The notes under the pieces: model-generated
What the model was told of the DNA's origin: nothing
Seen by the model: only the letters and a program-made list of their open reading frames with translations
Databases searched by the model: none
Translations under genes and position numbers: made by a program
Part shown: one piece after another, positions 16,249 to 24,115 of the stretch
How the letters are laid out: every line of letters starts with the position of its first letter
Position numbering within the stretch: the first letter of the stretch is position 1
From: Verrucomicrobiota bacterium
GTDB taxonomy: Bacteria > Verrucomicrobiota > Verrucomicrobiia > Chthoniobacterales > UBA10450
DNA: 34,528 nucleotides
Direction: 5' to 3'
Assembly: GCA_003221195.1 (NCBI GenBank)
Contig: QHQO01000030.1
Span: forward strand, 1-34,528

Positions 16249-16656
16249 TCAAGGCATGTGCAACGCTCGTCGCACAGAATCGGTAAGGGTCCCCGTGACG
16301 CGCATCGAATAATTTTTTTGAAGCCGCGCGATGGCGTCGCTTACCTCGGGAGTAAATACGCCGTTAATGGGACCGCAATAATAGCCCAACCGGCGCAACC
16401 CGGTTTGCATCGAGCCTACGTAAGCCGGTTGCAGAATGAGTTGTTCGTTGGCCTTGAAGTAGTAAACCCATCGCCACTTATAGCGCGGCGCAAAGTCAGT
16501 CGCGTTTACATTCTTCCCCTGATGGAGCAGACCGTACTCGTCTCGTTGAGCTAATGGGTCGGGCGAACGCCAAATGTCGTCAATGATTGCGAAATCGTCG
16601 GCTTGGGCGATGGTCGCGGCGAGGCCAAGAATTACGGCGAGAGTTAATCGTTTCAT
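16249..16656 (-). CDS. Small exported peptidoglycan-binding domain protein
   Basis: A signal peptide (MKRLTLAVILGLAATIAQA, residues 1-19) is followed by a mature protein of about 115 residues. It holds a C-terminal PG_binding_1-like three-helix repeat (about 78-133): LQPAYVGSMQTGLRRLGYYCGP, then DAIARLQKNYSMRVTG. The pattern 'L..LGYY.GPINGVFTPEV..AI..LQ..' is characteristic of this domain, which binds the murein stem peptide. It starts ten bases after the secretin stop, so the two are probably co-transcribed, and it may help anchor or open the wall for the secretin. That role is inference; no enzymatic domain is present. Confidence 0.85.
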   Translation of the reverse strand: MKRLTLAVILGLAATIAQADDFAIIDDIWRSPDPLAQRDEYGLLHQGKNVNATDFAPRYKWRWVYYFKANEQLILQPAYVGSMQTGLRRLGYYCGPINGVFTPEVSDAIARLQKNYSMRVTGTLTDSVRRALHMP

Positions 16657-16666
16657 AACTGCGAGA

Positions 16667-19048
16667 TTACTTAATATATTTCGCTGGAGGAATATCGGGC
16701 GGTGGTAAGGTTAATTGTTTGCCTTCCCTTGGCTTGGGACATTCAGGACAGTCGTCCTGCTCGAGTTCAGGTCCAAAGTGCGTCCTGTCCTCCTGTTTTT
16801 GGCGGAGCCGATAAGCGTCTAGTTTAGTCAGCGTGACCTCTGGGCGCATTAGAATGATTAGTTCCGTACGGATCCGACTGTCCTTTGTGCTCCGGAAAGC
16901 CGCACCCAGATACGGGATACGAGACAGATAAGGAATGCCGTTGGTGGTTCTTTGCTTATTGTCTTCAATTAACCCGCCAAGAACAATCGTTGACTTATTC
17001 GGAGCAGATACATTTGTTCGGATGTACCGCGTGGTGATTTCGGGCACCAGGTTTCCGCTAATTAGTCTGTTGTTGCCCAGGGCGTCGATCTTTTGAAGGA
17101 TATCGAGCGACACTTCTTTCTCCGAATTAATGAGCGGGACTACCTCAAGCTGAAGCGCAACCTTTTTGTATTCGATGCTCGATTGCACCGAACCTACATT
17201 CACGGTCGTGGTAGCATTCGTCAGAGTGCTCACCGGCACGGGAACTTCCGAGCCCGAGGCGATGATAGCTTTCTTATTGTTGCTTGTGAAGACCGTGGGT
17301 CGCGAAATGATTTTGAACTTACCGGTGGACTCGAGCAAGTGCACTATGGCTGCGAAGGCGTCGCCTGCTGCCACATAAACATTGGTACCACTGGTCGCAG
17401 TCTTAAGGATTTTGCTGAAGTCGATGATCTTGGAGGGATCCATAACAGCGGTGGCGGGAATGCCTGGGTTGTTGTCGCCAAATACCCCGTTGTTAGTTGA
17501 GGTGCCCACAAATCTGTTGTGGTACTTCGCGAAGTAATCCGCGCCGAATTCCTCGTCGTTGTTGAGCGTCAATTGACCGACAACTGTGCTCAGCGCCACT
17601 TGCGGGGCCTGAACGTCCATTTCGTCCAGAACCTTTTCCACTTTTACCACAACCTCGCGGTTCCCAAGGACGATGATGGAATTGGCGCGCTGATCGGCGA
17701 TGAGTTTGGAGTTTCCGACTGTGACCGCTTGCGGCGTGGTGTTGACCGGCTGCGTAGAAAGTTCCTCGGAAATGTTCAGCGTGCTGCCACCGCCTGCCGT
17801 GCTGGATGTGCCACTTGTGCCGGTCAGGTCCGCACCAGCGCCTCTGCCGCCATAAGAAGGACTCGGACCGCGCTGCGGTTGTGGACTTGCACCAGGTAGC
17901 CCGCCACCGGGCAGTCCGCCAGCTCCAGCGCCCTCTGTGCCCGGCTCCGTTAACGCCTGAACCAACACCGGCAGAACGTCACCGGCTGAAATGTATTGCA
18001 AATAGCGCGTAACTGGTTTTGCAAACTCAACGTTAGCGTCGAATTCATGAATTAGTTCACGGATGAAAGGCATGTTGATTGGGCGCGTCACAACGTGGAT
18101 TCGGTTGGTGCGCACGTCAGGGGTGAGCTTGATTTTCCCCACGATGATCGCTTCCTCGGACAGCACATTCAATCCGGCACCTTCGGCCTGCTGCGGTTGC
18201 GGGACCCCCCCTGGCATGTTCACCCTGCGGACACCCGGCTGAGTCGGCGATTCGGTGCCCTTTTCAAAAATATCCTTGAGCATGTCGCAGACTTTGCTCG
18301 CGTCGGCGCGATCGAGCTTTATAAACTCACTCACCACTTCGGCCGGCGCCACGTCCACCTGATTAATCACACTGGCAAGTTGTCGGATGATGTCGGCGTT
18401 TTGCGTCACCAGAAGAGCGGATGCTTTCGGCAAGGCGAGGATATTGATCGTCCCCGAGCTTCCCTGAAAATATGCCATCAAGACTTGTTGGAGTTCCAGA
18501 GGATCAGCATACTGCAATCGGAACAGGAAGCTGATCGCCGGGTTTCCTGCCGGAATATCCGCCAGATCGGAAACGATTGGCACCGGCGCTTTTCGAGGAT
18601 TTTGACCCGCCCCCACAACGTCCAACAGGTCGCGGCCAGCCGGAACGAGGGAGATTCCGTTCAGGGACATACTCATTTCGATGATTTTGATGGCTTCTTC
18701 GCGCGACACGTCTTTGGCGATGAAAATATTCACCTTGCCCTGCACGAAATTATCCATCACCAACTTCTTGCCGGTGAGCTGCTCATAGAGATGCAGTACA
18801 TCGACGACATCGCTATTCGGGAATTGAAGCCTAACCATAGCGGGGGCGTTTGGAGGGGGAGGAGCCGGGGCTTCCGCCGCCGGCGCTTTCGCCGTCTGAG
18901 AAGCAGGAGATGATTCGGGACGCCCCAGCTTGCTCTGAGCCGAGGCTGCGGTCGCGCTGGCAAGCACCAGCGTCGCGATGCAGAAAAAGCGGTGCACAGC
19001 CTTATTTAAATGGATGGCCGACGCTAGTGCATTTGTGAGACCCGTCAA
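16667..19048 (-). CDS. gspD: Type II secretion / type IV pilus secretin GspD
   Basis: GspD forms the multimeric outer-membrane channel through which folded proteins or pili exit. The 793 residues begin with a signal peptide (hydrophobic 20-34, cleavage near ATAASA-Q38). A Pro/Ala-rich linker and N0 (about 71-125), N1 and N2 periplasmic domains follow. N3 contains a long Gly/Pro/Ser-rich insert (about 365-430). The C-terminal secretin domain has GSEVPVPVS and the STIVLGGLIEDN stretch, then IPYLSRIPYLGAAFR. The C-terminal tail carries a CPECPKP motif. The start is TTG at 19048, preceded by GAGGG seven bases upstream; no ATG occurs before residue 71. No pilotin or GspC gene is adjacent. Assignment to the secretin superfamily is secure; GspD versus PilQ-like is inferred from the N0-N3 layout. 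Confidence 0.95.
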   Translation of the reverse strand: MTGLTNALASAIHLNKAVHRFFCIATLVLASATAASAQSKLGRPESSPASQTAKAPAAEAPAPPPPNAPAMVRLQFPNSDVVDVLHLYEQLTGKKLVMDNFVQGKVNIFIAKDVSREEAIKIIEMSMSLNGISLVPAGRDLLDVVGAGQNPRKAPVPIVSDLADIPAGNPAISFLFRLQYADPLELQQVLMAYFQGSSGTINILALPKASALLVTQNADIIRQLASVINQVDVAPAEVVSEFIKLDRADASKVCDMLKDIFEKGTESPTQPGVRRVNMPGGVPQPQQAEGAGLNVLSEEAIIVGKIKLTPDVRTNRIHVVTRPINMPFIRELIHEFDANVEFAKPVTRYLQYISAGDVLPVLVQALTEPGTEGAGAGGLPGGGLPGASPQPQRGPSPSYGGRGAGADLTGTSGTSSTAGGGSTLNISEELSTQPVNTTPQAVTVGNSKLIADQRANSIIVLGNREVVVKVEKVLDEMDVQAPQVALSTVVGQLTLNNDEEFGADYFAKYHNRFVGTSTNNGVFGDNNPGIPATAVMDPSKIIDFSKILKTATSGTNVYVAAGDAFAAIVHLLESTGKFKIISRPTVFTSNNKKAIIASGSEVPVPVSTLTNATTTVNVGSVQSSIEYKKVALQLEVVPLINSEKEVSLDILQKIDALGNNRLISGNLVPEITTRYIRTNVSAPNKSTIVLGGLIEDNKQRTTNGIPYLSRIPYLGAAFRSTKDSRIRTELIILMRPEVTLTKLDAYRLRQKQEDRTHFGPELEQDDCPECPKPREGKQLTLPPPDIPPAKYIK

Positions 19049-19135
19049 AATATTTCCCTCGGTTCAAACAATCCTTTGATGCTCACGCTGGACGCGGCAG
19101 GGCACCTAGTTTACAAGAGATTGCCGTCGCTGCAA

Positions 19136-19615
19136 ATGATCAGTCCTGTAAGTCTGGGTGGGGCGCGCTGGATCGCAATCACTTATTGTTCCTTCTTTGC
19201 GATCACTCTCTTCGCCGCGCCCAAACAAACCGCAAATGCGCTCACTCAGATTCGATCTGTCCTTCAGGCACAGCAGGATGCTTGGAACCGGGGCGATATC
19301 GACGGATTCATGAATGGATACGCCAGCTCGGCATCGACTGTCTTTATTTCGGAAGACACAATCGCACGCGGCTGGCAAACAGTGCGCGATCGTTACAGGA
19401 AAAAATATTCCAGTCGCGCGAAGATGGGGACCCTCACGTTTTCTGACCTTGAAATCACTCTGTTATCATCTCATTCCGCGGTGGCGTCCGGACGTTGGAA
19501 ACTGAAGCGTGCAAACGACCAGCCGCACGGACGGTTTACCCTTATTCTTAGACGCCAGCTGGAAGGCTGGCGAATTGTGTACGATCATACAAGCGCGGCT
19601 TCGCCGCCGAAGTAA
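19136..19615 (+). CDS. Exported NTF2/SnoaL-like (DUF4440-type) protein
   Basis: A hydrophobic N-terminal segment (WIAITYCSFFAITLFA, about 12-27) looks like a signal peptide. The 130-residue domain behind it has the NTF2-like pattern: VLQAQQDAWNRGDIDGFMNGY, a middle ISEDTIARGWQTVRDRYRKKY, and a C-terminal FTLILRRQLEGWRIVYDHTS. DUF4440/SnoaL-like domains of this kind include isomerases, but most exported members have no known role. An in-frame start exists near 19079; the ATG at 19136 is preferred because it lies close to the signal segment, though no clear ribosome site precedes either. It is divergent from gspD and convergent with mpl across a long inverted repeat. Confidence 0.75.
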   Translation: MISPVSLGGARWIAITYCSFFAITLFAAPKQTANALTQIRSVLQAQQDAWNRGDIDGFMNGYASSASTVFISEDTIARGWQTVRDRYRKKYSSRAKMGTLTFSDLEITLLSSHSAVASGRWKLKRANDQPHGRFTLILRRQLEGWRIVYDHTSAASPPK

Positions 19616-19618
19616 TTC

Positions 19619-19683
19619 GTTAAAAAGTTACAACGTTAAAACAGCGTTCCTTTTTAACGTTGTAACCCCTTTAACTTTTTAAC
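19619..19683. terminator. Long AT-rich inverted repeat, probable bidirectional terminator
   Basis: The left arm begins GTTAAAAAGTTACAACGTTA (19619 on). The right arm ends with the matching complement (19652-19683, including TTTTAACGTTGTAAC and AACTTTTTAAC). The stem is A/T-rich on both flanks, so U-runs occur on either transcript. It sits between two convergent genes, and the last mpl codons and stop (19671-19679) are drawn from its right arm. Confidence 0.65.
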
Positions 19684-21062
19684 CTAGCTAGAAGCTTCTC
19701 GTGGATATTATCAAACCCGCCATTGCTGAAAACCGCGACGATGTCGTTTGGCCGCAGCATCGGAACCATTCGATCCACAATCGCATCGGCGTTCCGCTCG
19801 TAAAACGCAGGACGGCCCGCCTTGGCAATCGCAGCCACAACTCTTTCGGGATTTAGTCGGTCTTCTTCAGGGATCTGCTCCAGCTTGGCGACCTGCGCAA
19901 TGAAAACTCCATCGGCTAACTTTAACGCGTCCGGAAGCTGTTGTTGAAAGACTGCGCGACGCGTTGTGTTGGAGCGCGGTTCGAAGACAGCCCACAGCCG
20001 ACTTCCTCGATAGCGATGGCGCAATGCTTCCAAGGTGTATGCGATCGCGGTAGGATGATGACCGAAATCGTCGATCACCTTCACCCCTCGGGCCTCCCCG
20101 CGGAGTTCCTGCCGCCTGGCGATCCCGGCAAAAGTCTTAAACGCGTTGTCGATTTTTGCCTTGGGCACATCGTAAAATCGCGCCGCCATCGCCGCCATCG
20201 CAGCGTTGTGTACATTAAATTCGCCTACGAGGGGAATTTCGAACGTCTCATCTCCAAGGTTGAATCTGGAACCTTTAGCCGAGGAAGCGACATCACGGAT
20301 TCGCTGCGCGCAATTCTTCGAGAAACCCACTTCAATCATCTGTGCAAGACAATCTTTTGCCACCTCCACGCAATTGGCATCGTCGCCATTCACCAGCACC
20401 ATGCCGTTGCGAGGAACGATGTTGAGCAAACGCCGGAAGCTCAGCTTGATCTCATCGAGGTCCTTGAAAATATCCGCGTGATCAAACTCGATGTTGTTTA
20501 TGATCAGCAGTTCGGGCAGGTAATGAATAAATTTTGAGCGCTTGTCGAAAAAGGCTGAATCGTATTCGTCGCCTTCGATCACGAAATACTTCGAATCATT
20601 CAGGCGCGCGCCCTGGCCAAGGTTTTTCGGGAGTCCGCCGATGACGTAACCGGGTTTGAGCCCGGCTTTTTCCATGATCCAGGTGAGCAGCGCTGTTGTC
20701 GTTGTTTTACCGTGCGTCCCGGTGACAACGAGGTTATGGCGGCCGCGCAAAAAATAATTCTTCAGCACTTCCGGCAACGAAAGGTAAAGGAGCTTTCTAT
20801 TTAAAACGGCTTCCACCTCCGGATTCCCACGCTTCATCGCGTTGCCGATCACCACCACGTCTGAATCGGCAGGGATATTTTCCGCGCAATACCCGTTTCT
20901 TAACGAGATGCCCTTTTCACGAAGAAAAGTCGACATCGGCGGATACGCATTTTCGTCCGATCCTGTGACTTTGAATCCGCGCTCCTTGAGCGCTGCCGCC
21001 ACCGACGCCATGGCCGTGCCGCAAATCCCAAGGAAATGAAATTTCTTCGGCGCTTCCTTCAC
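19671..21062 (-). CDS. mpl: UDP-N-acetylmuramate:L-Ala-gamma-D-Glu-meso-DAP ligase Mpl (murein tripeptide recycling)
   Basis: Mpl joins recycled tripeptide L-Ala-gamma-D-Glu-meso-DAP to UDP-MurNAc, short-cutting peptidoglycan precursor synthesis in the cytoplasm. It is a Mur ligase of 463 residues. The N-terminal Rossmann domain opens HFLGICGTAMAS with GSDENAYPPMSTFL, the Mpl-type variant that separates it from MurC. The ATP site is GTHGKTTTT (115-123). FVIEGDEYDSAFFDKRSKF is a strongly Mpl-specific stretch, and the Mur ligase C-terminal DDFGHHPTAI and FEPRSNTTRR motifs follow. The final LKS-stop is supplied by the AT-rich repeat. It lies 86 bases after the cyclase on the same strand, with an inverted repeat between. 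It implies meso-DAP peptidoglycan. Confidence 0.95.
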   Translation of the reverse strand: MKEAPKKFHFLGICGTAMASVAAALKERGFKVTGSDENAYPPMSTFLREKGISLRNGYCAENIPADSDVVVIGNAMKRGNPEVEAVLNRKLLYLSLPEVLKNYFLRGRHNLVVTGTHGKTTTTALLTWIMEKAGLKPGYVIGGLPKNLGQGARLNDSKYFVIEGDEYDSAFFDKRSKFIHYLPELLIINNIEFDHADIFKDLDEIKLSFRRLLNIVPRNGMVLVNGDDANCVEVAKDCLAQMIEVGFSKNCAQRIRDVASSAKGSRFNLGDETFEIPLVGEFNVHNAAMAAMAARFYDVPKAKIDNAFKTFAGIARRQELRGEARGVKVIDDFGHHPTAIAYTLEALRHRYRGSRLWAVFEPRSNTTRRAVFQQQLPDALKLADGVFIAQVAKLEQIPEEDRLNPERVVAAIAKAGRPAFYERNADAIVDRMVPMLRPNDIVAVFSNGGFDNIHEKLLARLKS

Positions 21063-21073
21063 GCCGGAGAAGA

Positions 21074-21147
21074 AACCACGGATTACGCGGATTTCACGGA
21101 TAACAATTTGTAATAAAATATCCGTTTCATCCGCGTAATCCGCGGTT
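21074..21147. repeat. CGGATTACGCGGAT-type inverted repeat between cyclase and mpl
   Basis: The left arm (21074-21102, containing CCACGGATTACGCGGATTTC) and right arm (21119-21147, containing CATCCGCGTAATCCGCGG) are near-perfect complements of about 29 bases with a 16-base AT-rich loop. The right arm ends just before the cyclase stop. Transcribed from the cyclase side, it would form a very stable hairpin ahead of mpl and could reduce read-through. Confidence 0.85.
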
Positions 21148-21148
21148 C

Positions 21149-23254
21149 TTATTTTTTCTCAAATACCTCTACCGCGTCCCACGCTTCATCCGGCGGGGCC
21201 TGTTCGTATTCGAGAGCGCGATTGAGATACATCTTGGCCAGTAAATCGTCCGGATAAAATTCCAGGAAACGAGAAAACAGAATCTTGGCCTCAGTAAAAT
21301 CGCGTGCCCGGAATAGCTCCAGTCCCTCCTCGTACGTTTCGAGCCACTTCAAGAATTCTGGGGCGACCTCTTCGTTTCGTCCACCAATGAAAGTGAAAAC
21401 ATCCACCGGTTTGCTTTTGCCTTTTACCTGCACGCGGGCAACCGAGCGAAGATGAACCTCGTCACGCGCCAATTCAGCCGCTGAAGCCCCGACGAGAATA
21501 TCCACGCCATAAATTCGCGTGAGCCCCTCGAGCCGCGACGCCAAATTAACCGAGTCACCGATGACCGTGGGATCCATCCGCTCGTGCGAACCAATATTGC
21601 CGACGACCACTTCGCCTTGATTGATGCCGATGCCCATGCCGAGCCCCATTCGGCCCTCTTCGCGCCATTTTTGATTGAGTGTCCTCAGTTCACGCCGCAT
21701 CGCCAGCGCCGCGCGCGCGCAATTTTTCGCGTCCTGCGCCATGCCAAAACTACGCACGTTCCCCCACACCGCCATGATCGCGTCGCCGATAAATTTATCG
21801 AGGGTCCCACCATTACTGAAAACCACGGAAGTCATGCGGCTGAGGTATTCATTAAGTTGCGAGACTAGCGCCTCGGGATCGGCTTTTTCCGATAACGTGG
21901 TGAAACCAATCAAATCCGAGAAGAGTACCGTCGCAGGGACGCGTACTCCGCGAAGCGAGCTGTAATAACTGTCAGGATTTTCGAGGACTTCTTTGACTAA
22001 ATTTTTCGAGACATAACGCTCAAGCGTGCGCCTGGTGCGTACCCTCTCACGCCATTCGAGTGCGTACTCCAAGCCGAGCGAAAATAATCCGCTTAACACC
22101 AGAGCCGAGAGGACTGGAACCGTCAGAAGCAAGAGCCCCGTTTTATCGTAGAAGAATCGTGACGCGCCAAGATACGCGCTTGTAATCAGGACGAGTGTAC
22201 CAAGACAAAGCAATGGTCGGCGCAAAAAGGCGACCAGCAACCACGCTGCGAGCCCCGCCGCCCCCACGAGCGCGAGGCCGGCTTTGGCCGGTGTGGACCG
22301 CAAAAATTCGTGATTCATTGCGGCGGCCATCGCCTGCAAATGAAGCGCGGGACCCAAGGTGGTTGGGCTCATCGGCGTAACAACGGTGTCGTGCTCAACC
22401 TGCGCGGATGACCCCACTATTACGATCTTGTCTTTAAAAAACGTGCCGTCGGCATAATTGGCATGCCAAAACTTTGGATCAAAAACTTCGTACAGCGGGC
22501 GAGGCGCAAAGGCGTCTGGCGACGTGAAACGAATCTTGTGACCACGAAAATCCTGCGGCACATCATTCGCGTGACCGATTTTGGCCAATCCGCGAGCCGA
22601 AAGAGATTGATAAACTTCTTCGCTTGGATCAGGTGGCAAATCGGCGATCTCCCGATCGGTCACGCGATAAGTCACGGCGCGGATTTTTCCGTCGATTGGA
22701 TCAGCCCAGAAATTCACGAACCCGACGCGATCGTCCTGCAATTGCGGCGGGGGAATCAGCGTATTGTTTGGCGTGACGGCCTGAGCCGCGTTGGCCATGT
22801 CGAAATTAGCGCCAAGCACGACCTTATCGTGGTAACGATCGAGCGCGGCATGAAATGTTGGATCGCCATCATTGGGCGGACTAAAGATCATGTCGAACAT
22901 CACCACTCGCGCGCCCGCCGCGAACAACCGATCAAGCAAAAGCGCCCATACTTCGCGTGACCACGGGAATGGCTTCTCAGTCATCAGTTGAAACGCGCGG
23001 TTGCCCGCAATTTCTTCAGCGCTCAACGGCGCTAATTGCAATGTGCTTTGGTCGATCCCGAGGAAAACAAAATCGGCTGGCGCAGGCGTCTTCCGACCTT
23101 CGCGCCGAAGCAAATCTTCAAAGCTCTGTTCACCACGCCACGGCGCCGAAATAAATGGGACGCCCGGAAAAAAGTGACCGAGAACGATTACGCCCGTCCA
23201 AGAAAAGCAGATGAAGCCAAGGACCAGGAGCCGATGACGCCCGAGCCAGTGCAT
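21149..23254 (-). CDS. CHASE2-domain class III adenylate cyclase with C-terminal TPR-like tail
   Basis: This membrane receptor cyclase makes cAMP in response to an extracytoplasmic signal. An N-terminal membrane segment is followed by a CHASE2 sensor domain (FVFLGIDQSTLQL, then ARVVMFDMIFS and the FKDKIVIVGSSAQ stretch). Three membrane helices lead to the cyclase domain. Counting from the upstream in-frame ATG at 23344, the metal Asp residues are D477 (FSDLIGF) and D521 (FIGDAIMAVWG). K517 and T593 (PTVIGDSVNLASRLE) set the purine pocket, the Thr being usual in class IIIb adenylate cyclases; N600 and R604 are the transition-state residues. A helical TPR-like tail (FRARDFTEAKILFSRFLEFY) ends the protein. 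The ATG at 23254 is preferred because the 30 codons before it read through a CATT-rich dispersed repeat. The signal sensed is unknown. Confidence 0.93.
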   Translation of the reverse strand: MHWLGRHRLLVLGFICFSWTGVIVLGHFFPGVPFISAPWRGEQSFEDLLRREGRKTPAPADFVFLGIDQSTLQLAPLSAEEIAGNRAFQLMTEKPFPWSREVWALLLDRLFAAGARVVMFDMIFSPPNDGDPTFHAALDRYHDKVVLGANFDMANAAQAVTPNNTLIPPPQLQDDRVGFVNFWADPIDGKIRAVTYRVTDREIADLPPDPSEEVYQSLSARGLAKIGHANDVPQDFRGHKIRFTSPDAFAPRPLYEVFDPKFWHANYADGTFFKDKIVIVGSSAQVEHDTVVTPMSPTTLGPALHLQAMAAAMNHEFLRSTPAKAGLALVGAAGLAAWLLVAFLRRPLLCLGTLVLITSAYLGASRFFYDKTGLLLLTVPVLSALVLSGLFSLGLEYALEWRERVRTRRTLERYVSKNLVKEVLENPDSYYSSLRGVRVPATVLFSDLIGFTTLSEKADPEALVSQLNEYLSRMTSVVFSNGGTLDKFIGDAIMAVWGNVRSFGMAQDAKNCARAALAMRRELRTLNQKWREEGRMGLGMGIGINQGEVVVGNIGSHERMDPTVIGDSVNLASRLEGLTRIYGVDILVGASAAELARDEVHLRSVARVQVKGKSKPVDVFTFIGGRNEEVAPEFLKWLETYEEGLELFRARDFTEAKILFSRFLEFYPDDLLAKMYLNRALEYEQAPPDEAWDAVEVFEKK

Positions 23255-23280
23255 GCCGGAGTATATGAGAAAAAAGACGA

Positions 23281-23393
23281 AGCACGAATGTCGAATGTCG
23301 AAGGAAGCCCGAATGCTCAAATGACGAAAGCGGGGTTTTGTCATTCGGATTTCGTCATTCCTTCGTCATTAGGCATTCGTCATTTGTCATTGA
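23281..23393. repeat. ATTCGTCATT-type dispersed repeat upstream of the cyclase
   Basis: The stretch is built of (A)TTCGTCATT units and their complement AATGACGAAA/CGAATGTCGAA. On the minus strand the outer left part contains CGAATGACGAAATCCGAATG, facing the complementary run at 23281-23330, so it can fold back on itself. It fills much of the gap between the cyclase start and the rplT leader and accounts for the spurious N-terminal extension of the cyclase frame. Confidence 0.75.
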
Positions 23394-23459
23394 TTTTCGG
23401 TTGTCATTCTCGACTCGCTACTTATTGTTCGTCGCTCGGCGCTGCCGCGTCGTGACGAT

Positions 23460-23575
23460 CTGCGCACCTGGTTCCGTGCAACGGGACTGTATCAGCGAGT
23501 GAGGTCGCGAAGATCGATAGTGGAACAAACGACTCGCTGAACGAGGAGCTCCGGAGCAATTCGGGGCAAACAACC
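23460..23575 (+). promoter_or_regulatory. Candidate structured leader of rplT
   Basis: The 5' region just before rplT contains a perfect 8-bp inverted repeat, CAGCGAGT (23493-23500) and ACTCGCTG (23532-23539), enclosing 31 bases. A GCTCCGGAGC palindrome follows at about 23548-23557. A GGAG is too far from the ATG to be a normal ribosome site. L20 autoregulates its operon through leader structures in other bacteria; a similar role here is inference. Confidence 0.4.
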
Positions 23576-23953
23576 ATGCCAAGAGCTACAAATGCCCCGG
23601 CAAGCCGGGCGCGACGCAAAGGAGTCTTAGAAAAAGCCAAGGGTTACCGCGGACGCCGTTCAAAACTCTTTCGCTACGCGAAGGACGCCATTATGAAGGG
23701 CAAGTACTGGGCCTATCGCGACCGCAAAACGCGTAAACGCACATTTCGCTATCTTTGGATCCAACGACTAAACGCGGCTGCTCGCGCAAATGGAATGACC
23801 TACAGCCGCCTCGCGGAAGGATTAAAAGCCGCGGGCATCGGCCTGGACCGAAAAATTCTCGCCGATCTGGCGGTCTCAGATGAGACCGCGTTCAAATCGA
23901 TTGTCGATCAGGCGAAAGACGCGCTCGAAAAGAAAAATAAGAAAGCGGCGTAG
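23576..23953 (+). CDS. rplT: 50S ribosomal protein L20
   Basis: L20 binds 23S rRNA early in 50S assembly and in several bacteria represses its own operon. The 125-residue protein has the highly basic, helical N-terminus (RRKGVLEKAKGYRGRRSKLFR, then KGKYWAYRDRKTRKRTFRYLW) and the conserved WIQRLNAAARANGMTYS region. Family length is about 117-120, so there is a short Lys-rich extension (KKNKKAA). The ATG gives the canonical MPRATN-type start. In most bacteria infC and rpmI (L35) precede rplT. Neither is present in the 320 bases upstream, so the operon is split. pheS-pheT follow at 24116 after a dispersed repeat. Confidence 0.97.
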   Translation: MPRATNAPASRARRKGVLEKAKGYRGRRSKLFRYAKDAIMKGKYWAYRDRKTRKRTFRYLWIQRLNAAARANGMTYSRLAEGLKAAGIGLDRKILADLAVSDETAFKSIVDQAKDALEKKNKKAA

Positions 23954-23997
23954 TACTTGAGCCGCGTCGTTAAAGCCTAAATGCCGAAGGCGGCATT

Positions 23998-24084
23998 GTC
24001 ATTCTGAGCGACGCGAAGAATCTCTGGTTAATTCTTCGGGCAAAGCCAAAATAATCAGAGATGTTTCGCTTCGCTCAACATGAC
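23998..24084. repeat. GTCATTCTGAGCGACGCGAAG-type inverted repeat between rplT and pheS
   Basis: The segment starts GTCATTCTGAGCGACGCGAA and ends CTTCGCTCAACATGAC. The outer ends are complementary and the inner parts pair partly (AATCTCTGG.../...AATCAGAGATG). It belongs to the same family as 13888-13994 and 29421-29515. Its end supplies an ATG for a likely spurious longer pheS reading. Confidence 0.8.
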
Positions 24085-24115
24085 ATGGGAACGCTTGCCG
24101 TTTAGCGCTGGAACA

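Noticed and set aside
19671-21062. MurC (UDP-MurNAc:L-alanine ligase)
   Set aside because: The GSDENAYPPMSTFL and EGDEYDSAFFDKRSKF stretches are specific for Mpl rather than MurC.
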